A stretch of DNA of 62,594 nucleotides from Promethearchaeota archaeon Loki_b31 (GCA_005222975.1 NJBI01000012.1:1-62594); one strand, 5' to 3'; positions 1 through 9,376 are shown, counted from the stretch's first letter. Notes: a model not told the origin generated them from the letters alone. Program-made: numbers and translations.

Positions 1-220
1 TAGGTTTTAATTAATTATTTCTTTTTCCTGTCCTCCTACTTTGTTAACCCCCTTATTTTAAATGTATTGTTACGACCCATAATCATAAAAAAGGTTAAAC
101 AATTATTTTAACTTAGTAACTCAAGAAATTATAAATTCCCTTTATTCGCATTATTTCTATTAAAAATCGTAAAAATTATATGATTATTAAAATTAAAAAA
201 TATATTGATATTTTTTCTGT

Positions 221-372
221 CCCCCCATAGCTCAGATGGTTAGAGCGCGCGGCTGTAGATAAATATCGCATACTAAGGTTTTTGCCTATGAAGTATTGTC
301 AGCCGATACCGTGAGGTCCCCGGCTCAAACTCCCTTTCTGCTTTAGGATGGATGAGATTCCGGGTGGGGGGA
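221..372 (+). tRNA. tRNA-Tyr (GTA) with two introns
   Basis: The acceptor stem CCCCCCA (221-227) pairs with TGGGGGG (365-371), and A372 is the discriminator. The D arm is GCTC/GAGC. The anticodon stem CGCGG/CCGTG encloses CTGTAGA, giving anticodon GTA at 255-257. Intron 1 lies at 37/38, about 259-307 (49 nt). The T stem CCCGG (319-323) pairs with CCGGG (360-364), but its loop is interrupted by a second insert of about 29 nt (roughly 330-358), consistent with position 59/60. Removing both leaves a normal 74-nt tRNA. An AT-rich TATA-like stretch at about 193-205 is correctly placed for a promoter. Exact splice sites can shift by a base or two, and C54 in place of T54 is unusual. Confidence 0.9.
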
Positions 373-407
373 CTATTTTATATTTCAAAAAAGATTTAAA
401 TTATACT

Positions 408-2366
408 CTATTTGATTTTCTTCACCTTTCTTTTGACGACAACTACTAAGAGACCTATAAGATGCGCGCTAAGAAGTATAAAAATTCCTATATCGTATCC
501 TAGAATAGCTTGTTCGGCACTTTGAATAATTAGATCCAATGTGAGGTCATCCCCTATGTCTAATTGGACCAAAACGTAATTATTATATAATAGACTTACT
601 TTAAAAAGGTTTGTGGATAGGTTGAGAGATAATTCGGTTGTACCATTAATCCAAATATCTTGACTATAAATCTCATATCCTGATACATCATAGACGGCTA
701 GAGGAACTTGTTGCGAATACGCATAATCGTTCAGGGGCATGTTAATATCTTCAATTGTTAGGTTTAAGATCTTCGTTGTTGCACTGTAAATATACTCCGA
801 GAATGAATATTTTGGAAGATAGAGGTTATCGAACCACGGAAAAAAGAACCAATCTAACGACTGCCCTACAACATCCTCGAATGCCTGCTGTAGATCTGAT
901 AATAAGACGATCTCAAATTGGTGTCTCTCAAAATATAACTTTAAACCTTCTAAAAAGTCTGTAAGTCCGAGAGTTTGGCGTAACATTTCAAAAATTAGCG
1001 GTGCTTTATGATAAGCGACATAATAATAATCAGTATCAGTAGCTAGGCATTCATACACTGTTTGATTTATCTTGGAACTGAGTCCATGTTCTGCATAATA
1101 AACTCTCACTTCATCAATATATCGCGTATATTGGAAAAATTCCCAGTCTCCGTGATAATATTCACCGTAATAATCAGTTGACCAACAAGTTAGACCTTCG
1201 TCTAAAAATCCTACATCTACTTCGTCGTTTCCAATTAGATTATACCACCACTGATGACATACTTCGTGAGCAATTATTTTTTCTAAGAGCCTTCGATCTA
1301 CATCGAGAGGATACCCCCAGCTATCTATTGCTTCCGAAATGTACACTTGATTAGGGTATTCCATTCCACCAAATGCTGTGTATTCTTCTACGACATTAAG
1401 TGTTGGGTAAGGATATGTTCCAAAAGTGTTATTAAAGAGGGTTAAAGCATCTTCAGCGTGATTTAGGGCATAGTTATTCCATAAATAAGCGTCTTTTGGA
1501 AGAAAGTAAGTTGAAACATTTACTCCATTTGAAATTTTTGATTGTACTTGAAAATATCGCGAGGCTGAAAAGGTGACCTCTCGAACAGGATATATTGGAT
1601 TAAAATGATACCATTTAGTTGCCCCTTTATCTAATTTTTCTTCTAAGTTTCCGGTTGCTGCTATTATCATTCCCTTAGGGGCTTCAATAAAAAGGTTATA
1701 GTAAGCCATATCAAAATAAAATGGATCGCCCGTAGTCAAATAGGAATCAATGTTCCAACCGTCTTCATTATCATAAACGCACGGTATAGGATAAAAACTC
1801 CCAGATTTGTAAATGCGCGATTTATTTGGATCGCTTCCGTGAGAATTTGCCCTGTCAATTGGTCCATCTGGAAGAGTTGCGTTAAATTGAATGTTAAATT
1901 GTACCCTCTTTTGAGGTTCTAACTTTTCCGAAATATTTACCCACATTATCTGCTGATTTGAGTAGACTTCAAAGGGAAGCGTTATACTGAAGTTGTTTAC
2001 ATCAGTTACATTGACGATTTCTATAATCCCAGGTCTAGTTTCGTATTGCATTCCGGATAAATAGAGGTGAAAAGGGATTTTTGTAAAATTAATATCATCG
2101 TTATTGTAGAAATCAACCGTTAAATTGCCGTCGATAAACGAGTTAGCTTCGTCCAATACGACTGATAAATTGTAGTCAGAAAAATTGCCCGTAGGTTGGG
2201 CTACTTTCGGGGTAATGGTTAAAAGGGGAGAAAAATTATTAAATGATTCGCACCAACTTCCATCTCCATGGATATTGTTCGTTATGGAAAAGTTGAAATT
2301 AACACAGCTAAAAACAAACAAAACGACGAGTACTATTCGAGAAAATTTATAATGAATTTCTTTCAT
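408..2366 (-). CDS. Membrane-anchored M1-family zinc aminopeptidase
   Basis: Gluzincin peptidase of the aminopeptidase N family, 652 aa. The zinc site HEVCH is at residues 367-371 and the third ligand E390 follows with the canonical 18-residue spacing. The exopeptidase motif GGMEY is at 333-337, and a downstream Y-x-x-AYHK segment fits the catalytic tyrosine region. An N-terminal hydrophobic segment (about 10-28) looks like a signal or anchor. A C-terminal TM (about 625-645) is followed by a KRKVKK stop-transfer tail. Many N-x-S/T sites suggest the enzyme faces outside. It probably trims peptides at the cell surface. It is convergent with the tRNA-Tyr gene and divergent from the oxidoreductase upstream. 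Confidence 0.9.
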   Translation of the reverse strand: MKEIHYKFSRIVLVVLFVFSCVNFNFSITNNIHGDGSWCESFNNFSPLLTITPKVAQPTGNFSDYNLSVVLDEANSFIDGNLTVDFYNNDDINFTKIPFHLYLSGMQYETRPGIIEIVNVTDVNNFSITLPFEVYSNQQIMWVNISEKLEPQKRVQFNIQFNATLPDGPIDRANSHGSDPNKSRIYKSGSFYPIPCVYDNEDGWNIDSYLTTGDPFYFDMAYYNLFIEAPKGMIIAATGNLEEKLDKGATKWYHFNPIYPVREVTFSASRYFQVQSKISNGVNVSTYFLPKDAYLWNNYALNHAEDALTLFNNTFGTYPYPTLNVVEEYTAFGGMEYPNQVYISEAIDSWGYPLDVDRRLLEKIIAHEVCHQWWYNLIGNDEVDVGFLDEGLTCWSTDYYGEYYHGDWEFFQYTRYIDEVRVYYAEHGLSSKINQTVYECLATDTDYYYVAYHKAPLIFEMLRQTLGLTDFLEGLKLYFERHQFEIVLLSDLQQAFEDVVGQSLDWFFFPWFDNLYLPKYSFSEYIYSATTKILNLTIEDINMPLNDYAYSQQVPLAVYDVSGYEIYSQDIWINGTTELSLNLSTNLFKVSLLYNNYVLVQLDIGDDLTLDLIIQSAEQAILGYDIGIFILLSAHLIGLLVVVVKRKVKKIK

Positions 2367-2512
2367 TTTTAATTAAATAATTATTATTTGAGATTTTCTA
2401 GGGAATGTATATTGATAAATATTTTGACTGTGATTCTATTAACTTGATAAAATTCTTATTTTGATTAGCATTATTTTTCAATATAAATAGTTTGATTTTT
2501 TGATTGAGAGCA

Positions 2513-3430
2513 ATGAAAAAGAAAAAAACAGCTGTTGTTGGTGCTGGTTGGTTTGGTCGGGCACATATCAGAAATTTTAACGATCTCTCTGAGCTTGTTG
2601 GTATATGTGACACTAACGAAACTAAGTTAAAGCAAATGACGGAGCAATACGAGGAAATTAACACTTATAAAAACATAGACGATCTAATAAAAAACGAAGA
2701 AATTGACGCCGTGAGCATTGTAACCCAACCAAAACAAATTCCAAAAATTGCTAAAAAGTTTGCTGAAGCTGGAATAGATATATTAATGGAAAAACCGATG
2801 GCGTTGAAGTTAGAAGATTTAATTGCATTTAAAGAATACGACAACATTCGAATAATGCCTGGATTTATCGAGTTGTTTAATCCCGCTTTTGCTAAATTAT
2901 TAAACCATGTTAACGAGATAGGAGAGATAATTTCAATTGCATCAAAACGCGTTGGGTTGTATCCTAAAAGAGATTGGGACATGGGTGTTATTTTAGATTT
3001 ATCTATTCACGATATATATCTACAAGAAAAAATTTTAGGTAAAAATAAGATAATAAATGCATTTGGCGTCAAAAAATGTTATAAAGATAGCGTTCATGCC
3101 GATGCGGCTTTTATAATATTAGATTTCGGTACGGCAATAGGCCAGATCGAGTCAAATTGGCTAACACCATCTAAGTTTAGAAGAATGTATGTTAATGGTG
3201 AATTTGGGGGCATTTCTATTGATTTCATTACTCAGCAGATAAACATCCGAACGGGCATCGATCTGCAGGGAGATTGGCCAGTGACAAAAGATACATCATT
3301 CACTCCTTTGAAAGCGGACGAACCTTTGAAGAGAGAAATTAATAATTTCCTTTACGATAAAGAGTTAGAAGTAACTCTAGATGACGGTATAAGAGCCTTA
3401 GAAATTGCTTTAAAAATCGTAAATTCTTAA
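2513..3430 (+). CDS. Gfo/Idh/MocA-family NAD(P)-dependent oxidoreductase
   Basis: The N-terminal Rossmann fold carries the dinucleotide motif VVGAGWFGRAH. The family signature EKPMAL sits near residue 90, and a C-terminal alpha/beta domain follows. At 305 aa it is slightly short for the family. Members oxidise or reduce hydroxyls of sugars, inositols or related compounds; the substrate cannot be read from the sequence. I chose the ATG at 2513; an in-frame TTG lies nine bases upstream. The next gene is a PDCD5-like protein 35 bp downstream, with no obvious functional link. Confidence 0.85.
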   Translation: MKKKKTAVVGAGWFGRAHIRNFNDLSELVGICDTNETKLKQMTEQYEEINTYKNIDDLIKNEEIDAVSIVTQPKQIPKIAKKFAEAGIDILMEKPMALKLEDLIAFKEYDNIRIMPGFIELFNPAFAKLLNHVNEIGEIISIASKRVGLYPKRDWDMGVILDLSIHDIYLQEKILGKNKIINAFGVKKCYKDSVHADAAFIILDFGTAIGQIESNWLTPSKFRRMYVNGEFGGISIDFITQQINIRTGIDLQGDWPVTKDTSFTPLKADEPLKREINNFLYDKELEVTLDDGIRALEIALKIVNS

Positions 3431-3465
3431 TTTTATATATTATTTAAAATCATGAGGTAATAATA

Positions 3466-3891
3466 TTGAGCGAGCACAACAACGAAGAACAACACGAATT
3501 AGAAAAGATTCGGTTGAAAAAAATGAAAGCTCTTATGGATGCTCAAAATCAGCAGAATCTAATGCAGGAGAGAGTTCATTCTATAACTGAAAAAGTCGTT
3601 TATGTATTGAGAGCTGTTTTAGCACCAGATGCTTTTTCTTATTTAGAGAAAATAAAAACTAACGAACCAATGGTATATCAAGCAATTTACAACGAGTTAA
3701 TTAGTCCAGATGTAGTAATGAATATAGATTATTTAATTGCCATTATCAACCGCCAAGGTGGAACCCCAAAAAGGATTCCTTTAGATGCAATTATTCATTT
3801 AGAGCGGAAAATTAAAGGAATTAAAGGGAAGATCCAAGTTAAAAAAGGTGATGGTAAAATGATGGATTTAGGCTCTTATTTGACAAAATAA
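3466..3891 (+). CDS. PDCD5-like DNA-binding protein
   Basis: 141 aa. The N-terminal basic helix (ELEKIRLKKMKALMDAQ) is followed by a compact helical bundle with the family-like stretch RAVLAPDAFSYLEKIK. This matches the archaeal/eukaryotic PDCD5 (TFAR19) family, small proteins that in archaea bind DNA and whose cellular role is unsettled. The N-terminus is longer and more acidic than usual. The start is TTG, supported by a GAGGT Shine-Dalgarno sequence about 9 nt upstream. The protein is expected to be soluble and cytoplasmic. Confidence 0.85.
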   Translation: MSEHNNEEQHELEKIRLKKMKALMDAQNQQNLMQERVHSITEKVVYVLRAVLAPDAFSYLEKIKTNEPMVYQAIYNELISPDVVMNIDYLIAIINRQGGTPKRIPLDAIIHLERKIKGIKGKIQVKKGDGKMMDLGSYLTK

Positions 3892-3966
3892 TATTAAATC
3901 GTCTTAATTTTAGAATCTAATTTTAAATTGCGATTTCTTTATAAAATCAATAGATAATGTAAGAAA

Positions 3967-4521
3967 CTATTGTTCTCTGGCTGAAATTATTGCGATTACT
4001 TCCCACTCTCCATTATCAAATAGATTTGCGTCAATATTAGAAAATTGAAAAGCAAAAGGTCGTTCAAAAATTTTTTCTATCATGGGGCTAAATGAACTTA
4101 CAGCAAAAATTAAGAGTCTTTTCAAAATACTTTCAGTTTTGGCTTCAACATTTAATTCCTTCATTACTTTATTGATAACTTCAATTTCGCCTAAGTTATA
4201 ATGATATTGGTAAATAAGTTTAAAATCAACTATAGTCGGGGCTTCTGCTCCAGAAAGCGTCAGACCTCTCTTTCTGAAAGGGAAGATCGTAGTAAGGTAA
4301 AAAGAGAAAATCTCCTCGTAATGGTCTCTTAGCAGATGTGAAATTTTAAAACCCTCTTTGTATTTAGGCCAATAGTTAAGCATTAACTCTAAAAGCCGCG
4401 GGTAATTTTTGTATTTATTTTCGCTTTCTTTTTGTAAATGGTTTAATAACCTATTTTTAAGCGGCTTGAATTCGTTGTCTTTAGCTACCCTTTCTACGAA
4501 TTTTGTAAATCTTTGACTCAT
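3967..4521 (-). CDS. Hypothetical protein, 184 aa
   Basis: I do not recognise a family. The protein is soluble and mostly helical, with a basic N-terminal half (about residues 1-75) and a more hydrophobic C-terminal half that includes a LLIFAVSS segment. No signal peptide, cysteine pattern or nucleotide-binding motif is visible. It is convergent with the PDCD5-like gene and divergent from the HDAC-like gene, with an AT-rich shared promoter region (4522-4651). Confidence 0.65.
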   Translation of the reverse strand: MSQRFTKFVERVAKDNEFKPLKNRLLNHLQKESENKYKNYPRLLELMLNYWPKYKEGFKISHLLRDHYEEIFSFYLTTIFPFRKRGLTLSGAEAPTIVDFKLIYQYHYNLGEIEVINKVMKELNVEAKTESILKRLLIFAVSSFSPMIEKIFERPFAFQFSNIDANLFDNGEWEVIAIISAREQ

Positions 4522-4651
4522 TTTATAGTGGTGGAATAATTTAGTATGAAATATTCTTAAATACCTTTATTTTTTTATATGTTACACCGATAATATAATT
4601 TTTTGTATTTTCTTTCAAAAACTTATAAAAAATGGATTGTAATTATTATTT

Positions 4652-5848
4652 ATGGTTAATAAGACAGCGCTTATTTATACCAATAAATATCAAAGTTATA
4701 ATTTTGGACCACAGCACCCTTTGCGTCCATTAAGGATTAAACTTACATATAGCCTTATGGAGAAACTAAATCTTTTTAATAACGAAAGATTGGAGGTTTT
4801 TGAACCAAGTCCCGCCACACAAAAAGAAATAGAAAGAGCTCACGACCCAGAGTATGTGGAAATAGTTAAAAAATTAAGCGAGAACCCTATGGATAGAAGT
4901 GTTCAACCATATCTCTATGGGTTAGGTACTGGAGATACTCCTGTTTTTAAAGGCATGTACGAGGCATCAGCGTTAGTGTGTGGAGCAAGTTTGTTAGCTG
5001 CAGATATGGTTTGGCAAGACAACGATATAACGATTGCTTTTAATCCAGCAGGAGGACTTCACCACGCACATAAAAAAAAAGCTTCGGGATTTTGTATTTT
5101 TAACGATATTGCCGTAGCTATTCATCATCTTAAAAATTTAAAAAATGATATTAGAATTGCGTATTTGGATATAGATTGTCACCATGGAGATGGTGTACAA
5201 AGGTTATTTTACGACGATCCAACTGTTTTAACGATCTCTTTTCATGAAAGTGGAAAATTTTTATTTCCTGGTACTGGAAACCCCAAAGAAGTCGGTGAAG
5301 GAGCAGGAAAGGGATTTTCTATTAACTTTCCTTTGTTGCCAGGTACTGATAATAGAATGTTTCGAAAATTATTTCGTTATTGTGTACCTAGGATTTTAGA
5401 AGCCTATGCCCCCGATGTTTTATTAACTCAGTTAGGCATAGATATGTACTTTAACGACCCTTTAACGCAAATGGGGCTTTCAATTTCGATTTATCGAGAC
5501 ATTGCTCAAACACTCTACACATCTGCTCACGATTACTGTCAGAACAAATGGATTGCAGTAGGTGGAGGAGGTTATTTAATGACTGCCGTACCCAGAGCTT
5601 GGACATTATTTTTAGCGCGAATGCTAAATATTGATTTAAAAAACGAATTACCTGATGAGTGGGTAAATCAGGTTAAGGAAGAGGTTCCACACGAAACTAC
5701 TCCTTACTTATTATGGGATCGCGACGATAAAGCGGAAGTACAACTGCTTTCTCATCCTGAAATTGCTAAAAAAATGATTGATTATAACAGGGAATTAAAA
5801 GCTCTTTGCGACGAAGAATTTATTCCTAATCTTAAAAAAAAAAGTTAA
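4652..5848 (+). CDS. Histone deacetylase / AcuC-family deacetylase
   Basis: Zinc-dependent deacetylase of the arginase/HDAC fold, 398 aa. The catalytic histidine pair is H137-H138 in GGLHHAH. The zinc ligands are D175 and H177 in DIDCHHGDG and D264 in QLGID. The transition-state tyrosine is Y308 in GGGGY. All key residues are intact, so it should be active. It probably removes acetyl groups from protein lysines or small molecules; archaeal homologues are annotated AcuC-like, and histones are only one possible substrate. Its stop overlaps the stop of the convergent gene by four bases. Confidence 0.92.
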   Translation: MVNKTALIYTNKYQSYNFGPQHPLRPLRIKLTYSLMEKLNLFNNERLEVFEPSPATQKEIERAHDPEYVEIVKKLSENPMDRSVQPYLYGLGTGDTPVFKGMYEASALVCGASLLAADMVWQDNDITIAFNPAGGLHHAHKKKASGFCIFNDIAVAIHHLKNLKNDIRIAYLDIDCHHGDGVQRLFYDDPTVLTISFHESGKFLFPGTGNPKEVGEGAGKGFSINFPLLPGTDNRMFRKLFRYCVPRILEAYAPDVLLTQLGIDMYFNDPLTQMGLSISIYRDIAQTLYTSAHDYCQNKWIAVGGGGYLMTAVPRAWTLFLARMLNIDLKNELPDEWVNQVKEEVPHETTPYLLWDRDDKAEVQLLSHPEIAKKMIDYNRELKALCDEEFIPNLKKKS

Positions 5849-6570
5849 TTTGTGTTGATATTATTTCTTTTTAGTATCCAGTTATCAATTAAGAAGTTTT
5901 GGGTGCTATCTTTTACGGAAGTGTCGTAATCAGATCGTATAATTGATTTAGGAATCCACACTTCTTTATCTTCGTTATACTGGATAAGCAAAGCTTTTTC
6001 GGTTTCACCTTCAATAACGCCTTTTAATTGACTAACTTCACTTTCGTTGAGTTCCACTGATTCTGTCACAATTGATAACGTCTTTGAGCCATTTCCTTTA
6101 TTCTTTTGGGCAACTCCTTTAGGAAATGTTGCCTCTTTATTTATGGCGTCAAAGTTCAAAACCGTAGCAAACTCAATTTTTTCTTCTAATATATGCTTTA
6201 ATAACAACCTGAAAATTTCAATTTGGGCAAATTTTAACATCTTAGAATATTTACCGATGTAAATTAATAATTTTTGTTTGGCGTCATCCTCCCATTTAAA
6301 AGATATTTGCGTTTTTATGTCGTTGAAATTATGAAAGCTTGTCCACGAGGCCCTATTTCGATTGAGTACGTCTAAAATCATTACGATTTCGTCTAAATTG
6401 CATTTTATTGTCTTTCCTTCTCCTAAAGAGGGTTTTTCCCACGAGCCATCGGGTTTTTTCTTGATGCACTTCAAAAAGATAAACGGTTCTGTTTTTGAAG
6501 AACTTCTAATCGTGAGCCCCGTCGATTGCCCAAAAAAACTTTGGCTATGTTTATCAACCATTTTTATCAC
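5845..6570 (-). CDS. Putative DNA-binding protein with C-terminal ETEKA/WIPKS module
   Basis: 241 aa in two parts. Residues about 10-145 form a beta-rich domain with conserved-looking WEKPSLGEGKT, a helix IVMILDVLN and a SFHNFN...ISFKWEDD segment, ending in a hydrophobic helix (LLLKHILEEKI). This layout resembles archaeal single-stranded-DNA-binding proteins of the ThermoDBP type, but the match is by eye only. After a lysine-rich linker, residues about 180-215 contain EGETEKALLIQY and EVWIPKSII, a small module I associate with phage and archaeal accessory proteins. The tail is basic. It is tail-to-tail and overlapping with the HDAC-like gene. Confidence 0.55.
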   Translation of the reverse strand: MIKMVDKHSQSFFGQSTGLTIRSSSKTEPFIFLKCIKKKPDGSWEKPSLGEGKTIKCNLDEIVMILDVLNRNRASWTSFHNFNDIKTQISFKWEDDAKQKLLIYIGKYSKMLKFAQIEIFRLLLKHILEEKIEFATVLNFDAINKEATFPKGVAQKNKGNGSKTLSIVTESVELNESEVSQLKGVIEGETEKALLIQYNEDKEVWIPKSIIRSDYDTSVKDSTQNFLIDNWILKRNNINTN

Positions 6571-6748
6571 ATTTTTTTAGTAAACTCTGCTTTTTTATTG
6601 TATACAGTTTAATGAATTTTTAATATTCTAATTATATATAAAGGAAAATTTGGTCTAAAAATTCAAAAATTCATAATACTGTTAAAATATATTAAGTATT
6701 TGAGAATCTTTTTAAGAAAAGAAAGCGTTTTTTGCTATTTAGGGCAAA

Positions 6749-7573
6749 ATGAAGGAAATCTCACTGATTAGTACTCCAGCAGAATCTCATTTCCATAAAG
6801 CGATCAAGTTGTTATTGTACAAGTATATATATGAAAACGATAAGTCGGTAATAAAAAGATCCCTTGAAAAATATTTAGGGAATCGCTTTGCCGATGTGTA
6901 TTTTAAACTCGATACAGGAAAAGAAGTAGTAGTAGAAGTTCAAAATTCTAGAATTTCTGTTAAAGAAATTATCAAAAGAACGAAGGATTATAATCAACAA
7001 GGTATCTACATTTTATGGGTGTTACATGGGGAAGGGAACTGCGTTGCATCGCCAAAATACTCCGTTGATACTAAATGTATAAAAATTAGCTTGGCAGAAA
7101 ATTTCTTGCATCGAATGTATGGGGGTCGTGTCTATTACATTAATTTGAACATTCGTAAAAATATGGCATCTCTTAAAACGCCTTTCGCACTTCATTTTTC
7201 TAAGCCATTAAATAACAAAAAACGTGGGTTTTTTAAAACCCGATACGATGGCTATTATTTTAAGGATTCAAATTTTACAGAAATTCCTAGCTGGAACATA
7301 CTGTGTACAGAATTTTCAGGGTACAAGATCGCTCGGTTCTACGATAAGAATTTAAAAAATATCTTGAAAAAGAGAATTGTAAATTTTTATTATCTGAAGA
7401 ATAAGAAAGCACAGTATGACGAGAATAGATTGTTAAAGTTAATTTTAAAGTCTTTTAAAAAAAAATATGGAAAATACATGATTTATAACGCTATAATTGA
7501 ATTGGTTAATGAGAAAAAGATAGATTTTCGTAGAAAAATTATTAAAAAAATTCAAAAGAAAATTATTTCGTAG
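6749..7573 (+). CDS. CoiA-like PD-(D/E)XK nuclease
   Basis: 274 aa. The N-terminal region has the competence protein CoiA-type layout: LGNRFADVYF with D49, then VVVEVQNS with E63 and Q65, then a helix IIKRTKDYNQ and a strand YILWVL. D49/E63/Q65 fit a PD-(D/E)XK-like active site (E-x-Q variant). The remaining about 170 residues are very lysine-rich and unassigned, ending in the basic helix RRKIIKKIQKKI. It is probably a DNA-processing nuclease; in bacteria CoiA acts in natural transformation, which should not be assumed here. Confidence 0.75.
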   Translation: MKEISLISTPAESHFHKAIKLLLYKYIYENDKSVIKRSLEKYLGNRFADVYFKLDTGKEVVVEVQNSRISVKEIIKRTKDYNQQGIYILWVLHGEGNCVASPKYSVDTKCIKISLAENFLHRMYGGRVYYINLNIRKNMASLKTPFALHFSKPLNNKKRGFFKTRYDGYYFKDSNFTEIPSWNILCTEFSGYKIARFYDKNLKNILKKRIVNFYYLKNKKAQYDENRLLKLILKSFKKKYGKYMIYNAIIELVNEKKIDFRRKIIKKIQKKIIS

Positions 7574-7676
7574 TAAAACTTGTCGTGTTTAACTTGCTAT
7601 GGTTAAAATATTGTAAAAACTAATTAATTCACAAACTATTTTGTTAATATAGAATAGGAAAAAGTTTAGAAATATT

Positions 7677-8312
7677 ATGAAAAAAGCATTAATCATTATT
7701 TTTCTAATAGTTATTGTTGTAGTTGGTCTATTTTCAACTTATTTGTTATACAAATTAGGATCCTTTTTTTCTGCAGAAGGTAGATATGACGATACTAATC
7801 TTAATTATACGAGCGTTCTTTTTGAGAATAAGTCAGACATTAATGCTTTTAACGAGGGATACAGTGAAAGCGCTAGCTGTCCGTGGGGTTTTGAACATAA
7901 TGGACTTGATTATTTTTTTAATAACGGTTCAAACGTAATAGCAGCCGCTCCAGGACAAATTTGGGAAATCGAAAACCATGAAGGAGAAGGTAACAATAAA
8001 TACCATGTAAGAATTTGGATTAGATTTAACAAGAGCACCGTGTTAGGGTATAATTTTGAACCGTGGACTACAAAAGAAGCAGATAGAAACAAACAGATTA
8101 GCATGTTCAAGGTAAAAGTTGGCGATTGGGTACAAGAAGGGGATGTTATAGCGGAATTTCTACAATGTAACGAATCAGCTCATATCCACTTTGATATCAT
8201 CGAAAACGAAAACCGATACTGCCCCAAGAAATATTTTTCTCTGGATGGATACAATCTAATTATGGAATTAATTCACATATATCATCCAACATGGGAATTG
8301 TGCTATCCTTAG
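7677..8312 (+). CDS. Membrane-anchored M23-type (LytM) metallopeptidase
   Basis: 211 aa. One N-terminal TM (about 4-27) is followed by an external domain. The zinc motif H-x3-D is H74-NGL-D78, and the second histidine pair is H169-I-H171 in AHIHFDI. Between them lies VKVGDWVQEGDVIAEF, the typical biotin/lipoyl-like strand pair of LytM domains. All expected M23 ligands are present. Bacterial M23 enzymes cut peptidoglycan cross-bridges. In an archaeon without murein the target is unknown and could be a surface protein or bacterial walls. Confidence 0.82.
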   Translation: MKKALIIIFLIVIVVVGLFSTYLLYKLGSFFSAEGRYDDTNLNYTSVLFENKSDINAFNEGYSESASCPWGFEHNGLDYFFNNGSNVIAAAPGQIWEIENHEGEGNNKYHVRIWIRFNKSTVLGYNFEPWTTKEADRNKQISMFKVKVGDWVQEGDVIAEFLQCNESAHIHFDIIENENRYCPKKYFSLDGYNLIMELIHIYHPTWELCYP

Positions 8313-8514
8313 AAATTAGACAAATAATATAATCTTCCTTATAATAATTTCCTAAATCTCGTCTAAATTTCCAAAAACTCTCATTTTAAGCAATATAATA
8401 GCAGTATCTTTTTAAATTGACCTTTAATAATCTAATATTAGCTCATTTTCAATTTTCCCTTTTGTCATGTGAAAAGATAGATATCTTTATATAGTTAAGT
8501 GATCAATATTTGAC

Positions 8515-8660
8515 TATAAAAAAAAAATTGGAAACCATGATCAAAAAATATATTCTTATACCTAAGAGTCGGAAGACTCAATACCTCAACCCTTACGACG
8601 AATTGCGTTTTCCGCGAGTCGGGGTAAAACCCTGTTATTAGATAAATACATCTCCTCTTT
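8515..8660 (+). ncRNA. Candidate structured non-coding RNA
   Basis: This is a GC-rich patch in an otherwise AT-rich convergent gap (8313-8794). A perfect 5-bp hairpin with a GGAA tetraloop is at 8566-8579. A longer composite hairpin at 8589-8625 pairs ACCC/GGGT, CGAC/GTCG and GCG/CGC, separated by a UUA bulge and a GAAUU/GA internal loop. A TATA-like TTTATATAG at 8486-8494 is about 25 nt upstream of the proposed 5' end. I could not match it to RNase P, SRP or box C/D RNA. Strand and ends are inferred. Confidence 0.4.
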
Positions 8661-8794
8661 TTAAAATTTTGAACGTCTTGGTTTCCGATTTCCTTCTTTT
8701 TTCCCAAGAATTTCTCTCGTTGGCCAATAGATTTAAAGATGTATTAAAACCTTAAGTAAAAAAATTTTATTATAAAAAAAAATTTAAAAAAAGT

Positions 8795-9376
8795 TTACTC
8801 CTGTAAAAAACCTAACAACTCTGAAATCACTCGCTTCTCCGCTTCGGTAATACGTGGTTCGCGAGTGAGCAAGTATTCTAAAGCAGGCGCCAACCCTTTG
8901 CTTTTATGCGTGTAAGGATTTGTTAAATACGCCTTAACCTGCTCTCTAACGCCTTCTAAGTCAAAAAGTTGCGTTAAAAACTTTACAGTGTTATGAACGA
9001 GTTCGTTATGAACAAAGTCAATACCGGTTAAATCGATTAAATTTTCTACTATAGAACCCAAATCGGTTAAACTCGAGAAACCGACGAAGTTTTTCAATAT
9101 CTTTGAGAGCGTGCTCTTGGTGAGGTTGCGATGGGCGCTTTCGGGGTACTTAAACCCATATCGAAACGCTTCCACATCGTCCATAATAGCGGGTTCCTCA
9201 GCTTCTTTGCATTCAGGATACATGATTTCGCGAATATCGTATATAGCGTGGAGCTCTTCGATCCGTTCTACAAATTCATGGTTATACAAAAAATCTTCTT
9301 CCTCTTCATTTGCGTCTCTCTCCTCTTCCAAAGTAATCCAAGGCAATTCTTCTTTATCTTTTACAATTATCAACAA
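8795..9376 (-). CDS. Hypothetical acidic protein, 193 aa
   Basis: Not recognised. The first about 75 residues are strongly acidic (an EEERDANEEEEDF stretch) and predicted disordered or helical. Residues about 85-193 are helical with regular hydrophobic spacing (LTKSTLSKILKNFVG, VHNTVKFLTQLFDLEGV, ALEYLLTREPRITEAEKRVI). There is no TM and no cysteine motif apart from a single Cys. Codon use is visibly less AT-rich than in neighbouring genes, like the next gene upstream (9517-10230), so the two may share an origin or expression class. Confidence 0.65.
   Translation of the reverse strand: MLIIVKDKEELPWITLEEERDANEEEEDFLYNHEFVERIEELHAIYDIREIMYPECKEAEEPAIMDDVEAFRYGFKYPESAHRNLTKSTLSKILKNFVGFSSLTDLGSIVENLIDLTGIDFVHNELVHNTVKFLTQLFDLEGVREQVKAYLTNPYTHKSKGLAPALEYLLTREPRITEAEKRVISELLGFLQE

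Noticed and set aside
8495..8707. 70-aa open frame on the minus strand
   Set aside because: It overlies the GC-rich hairpins and has an unnatural composition; the region is better explained as RNA.
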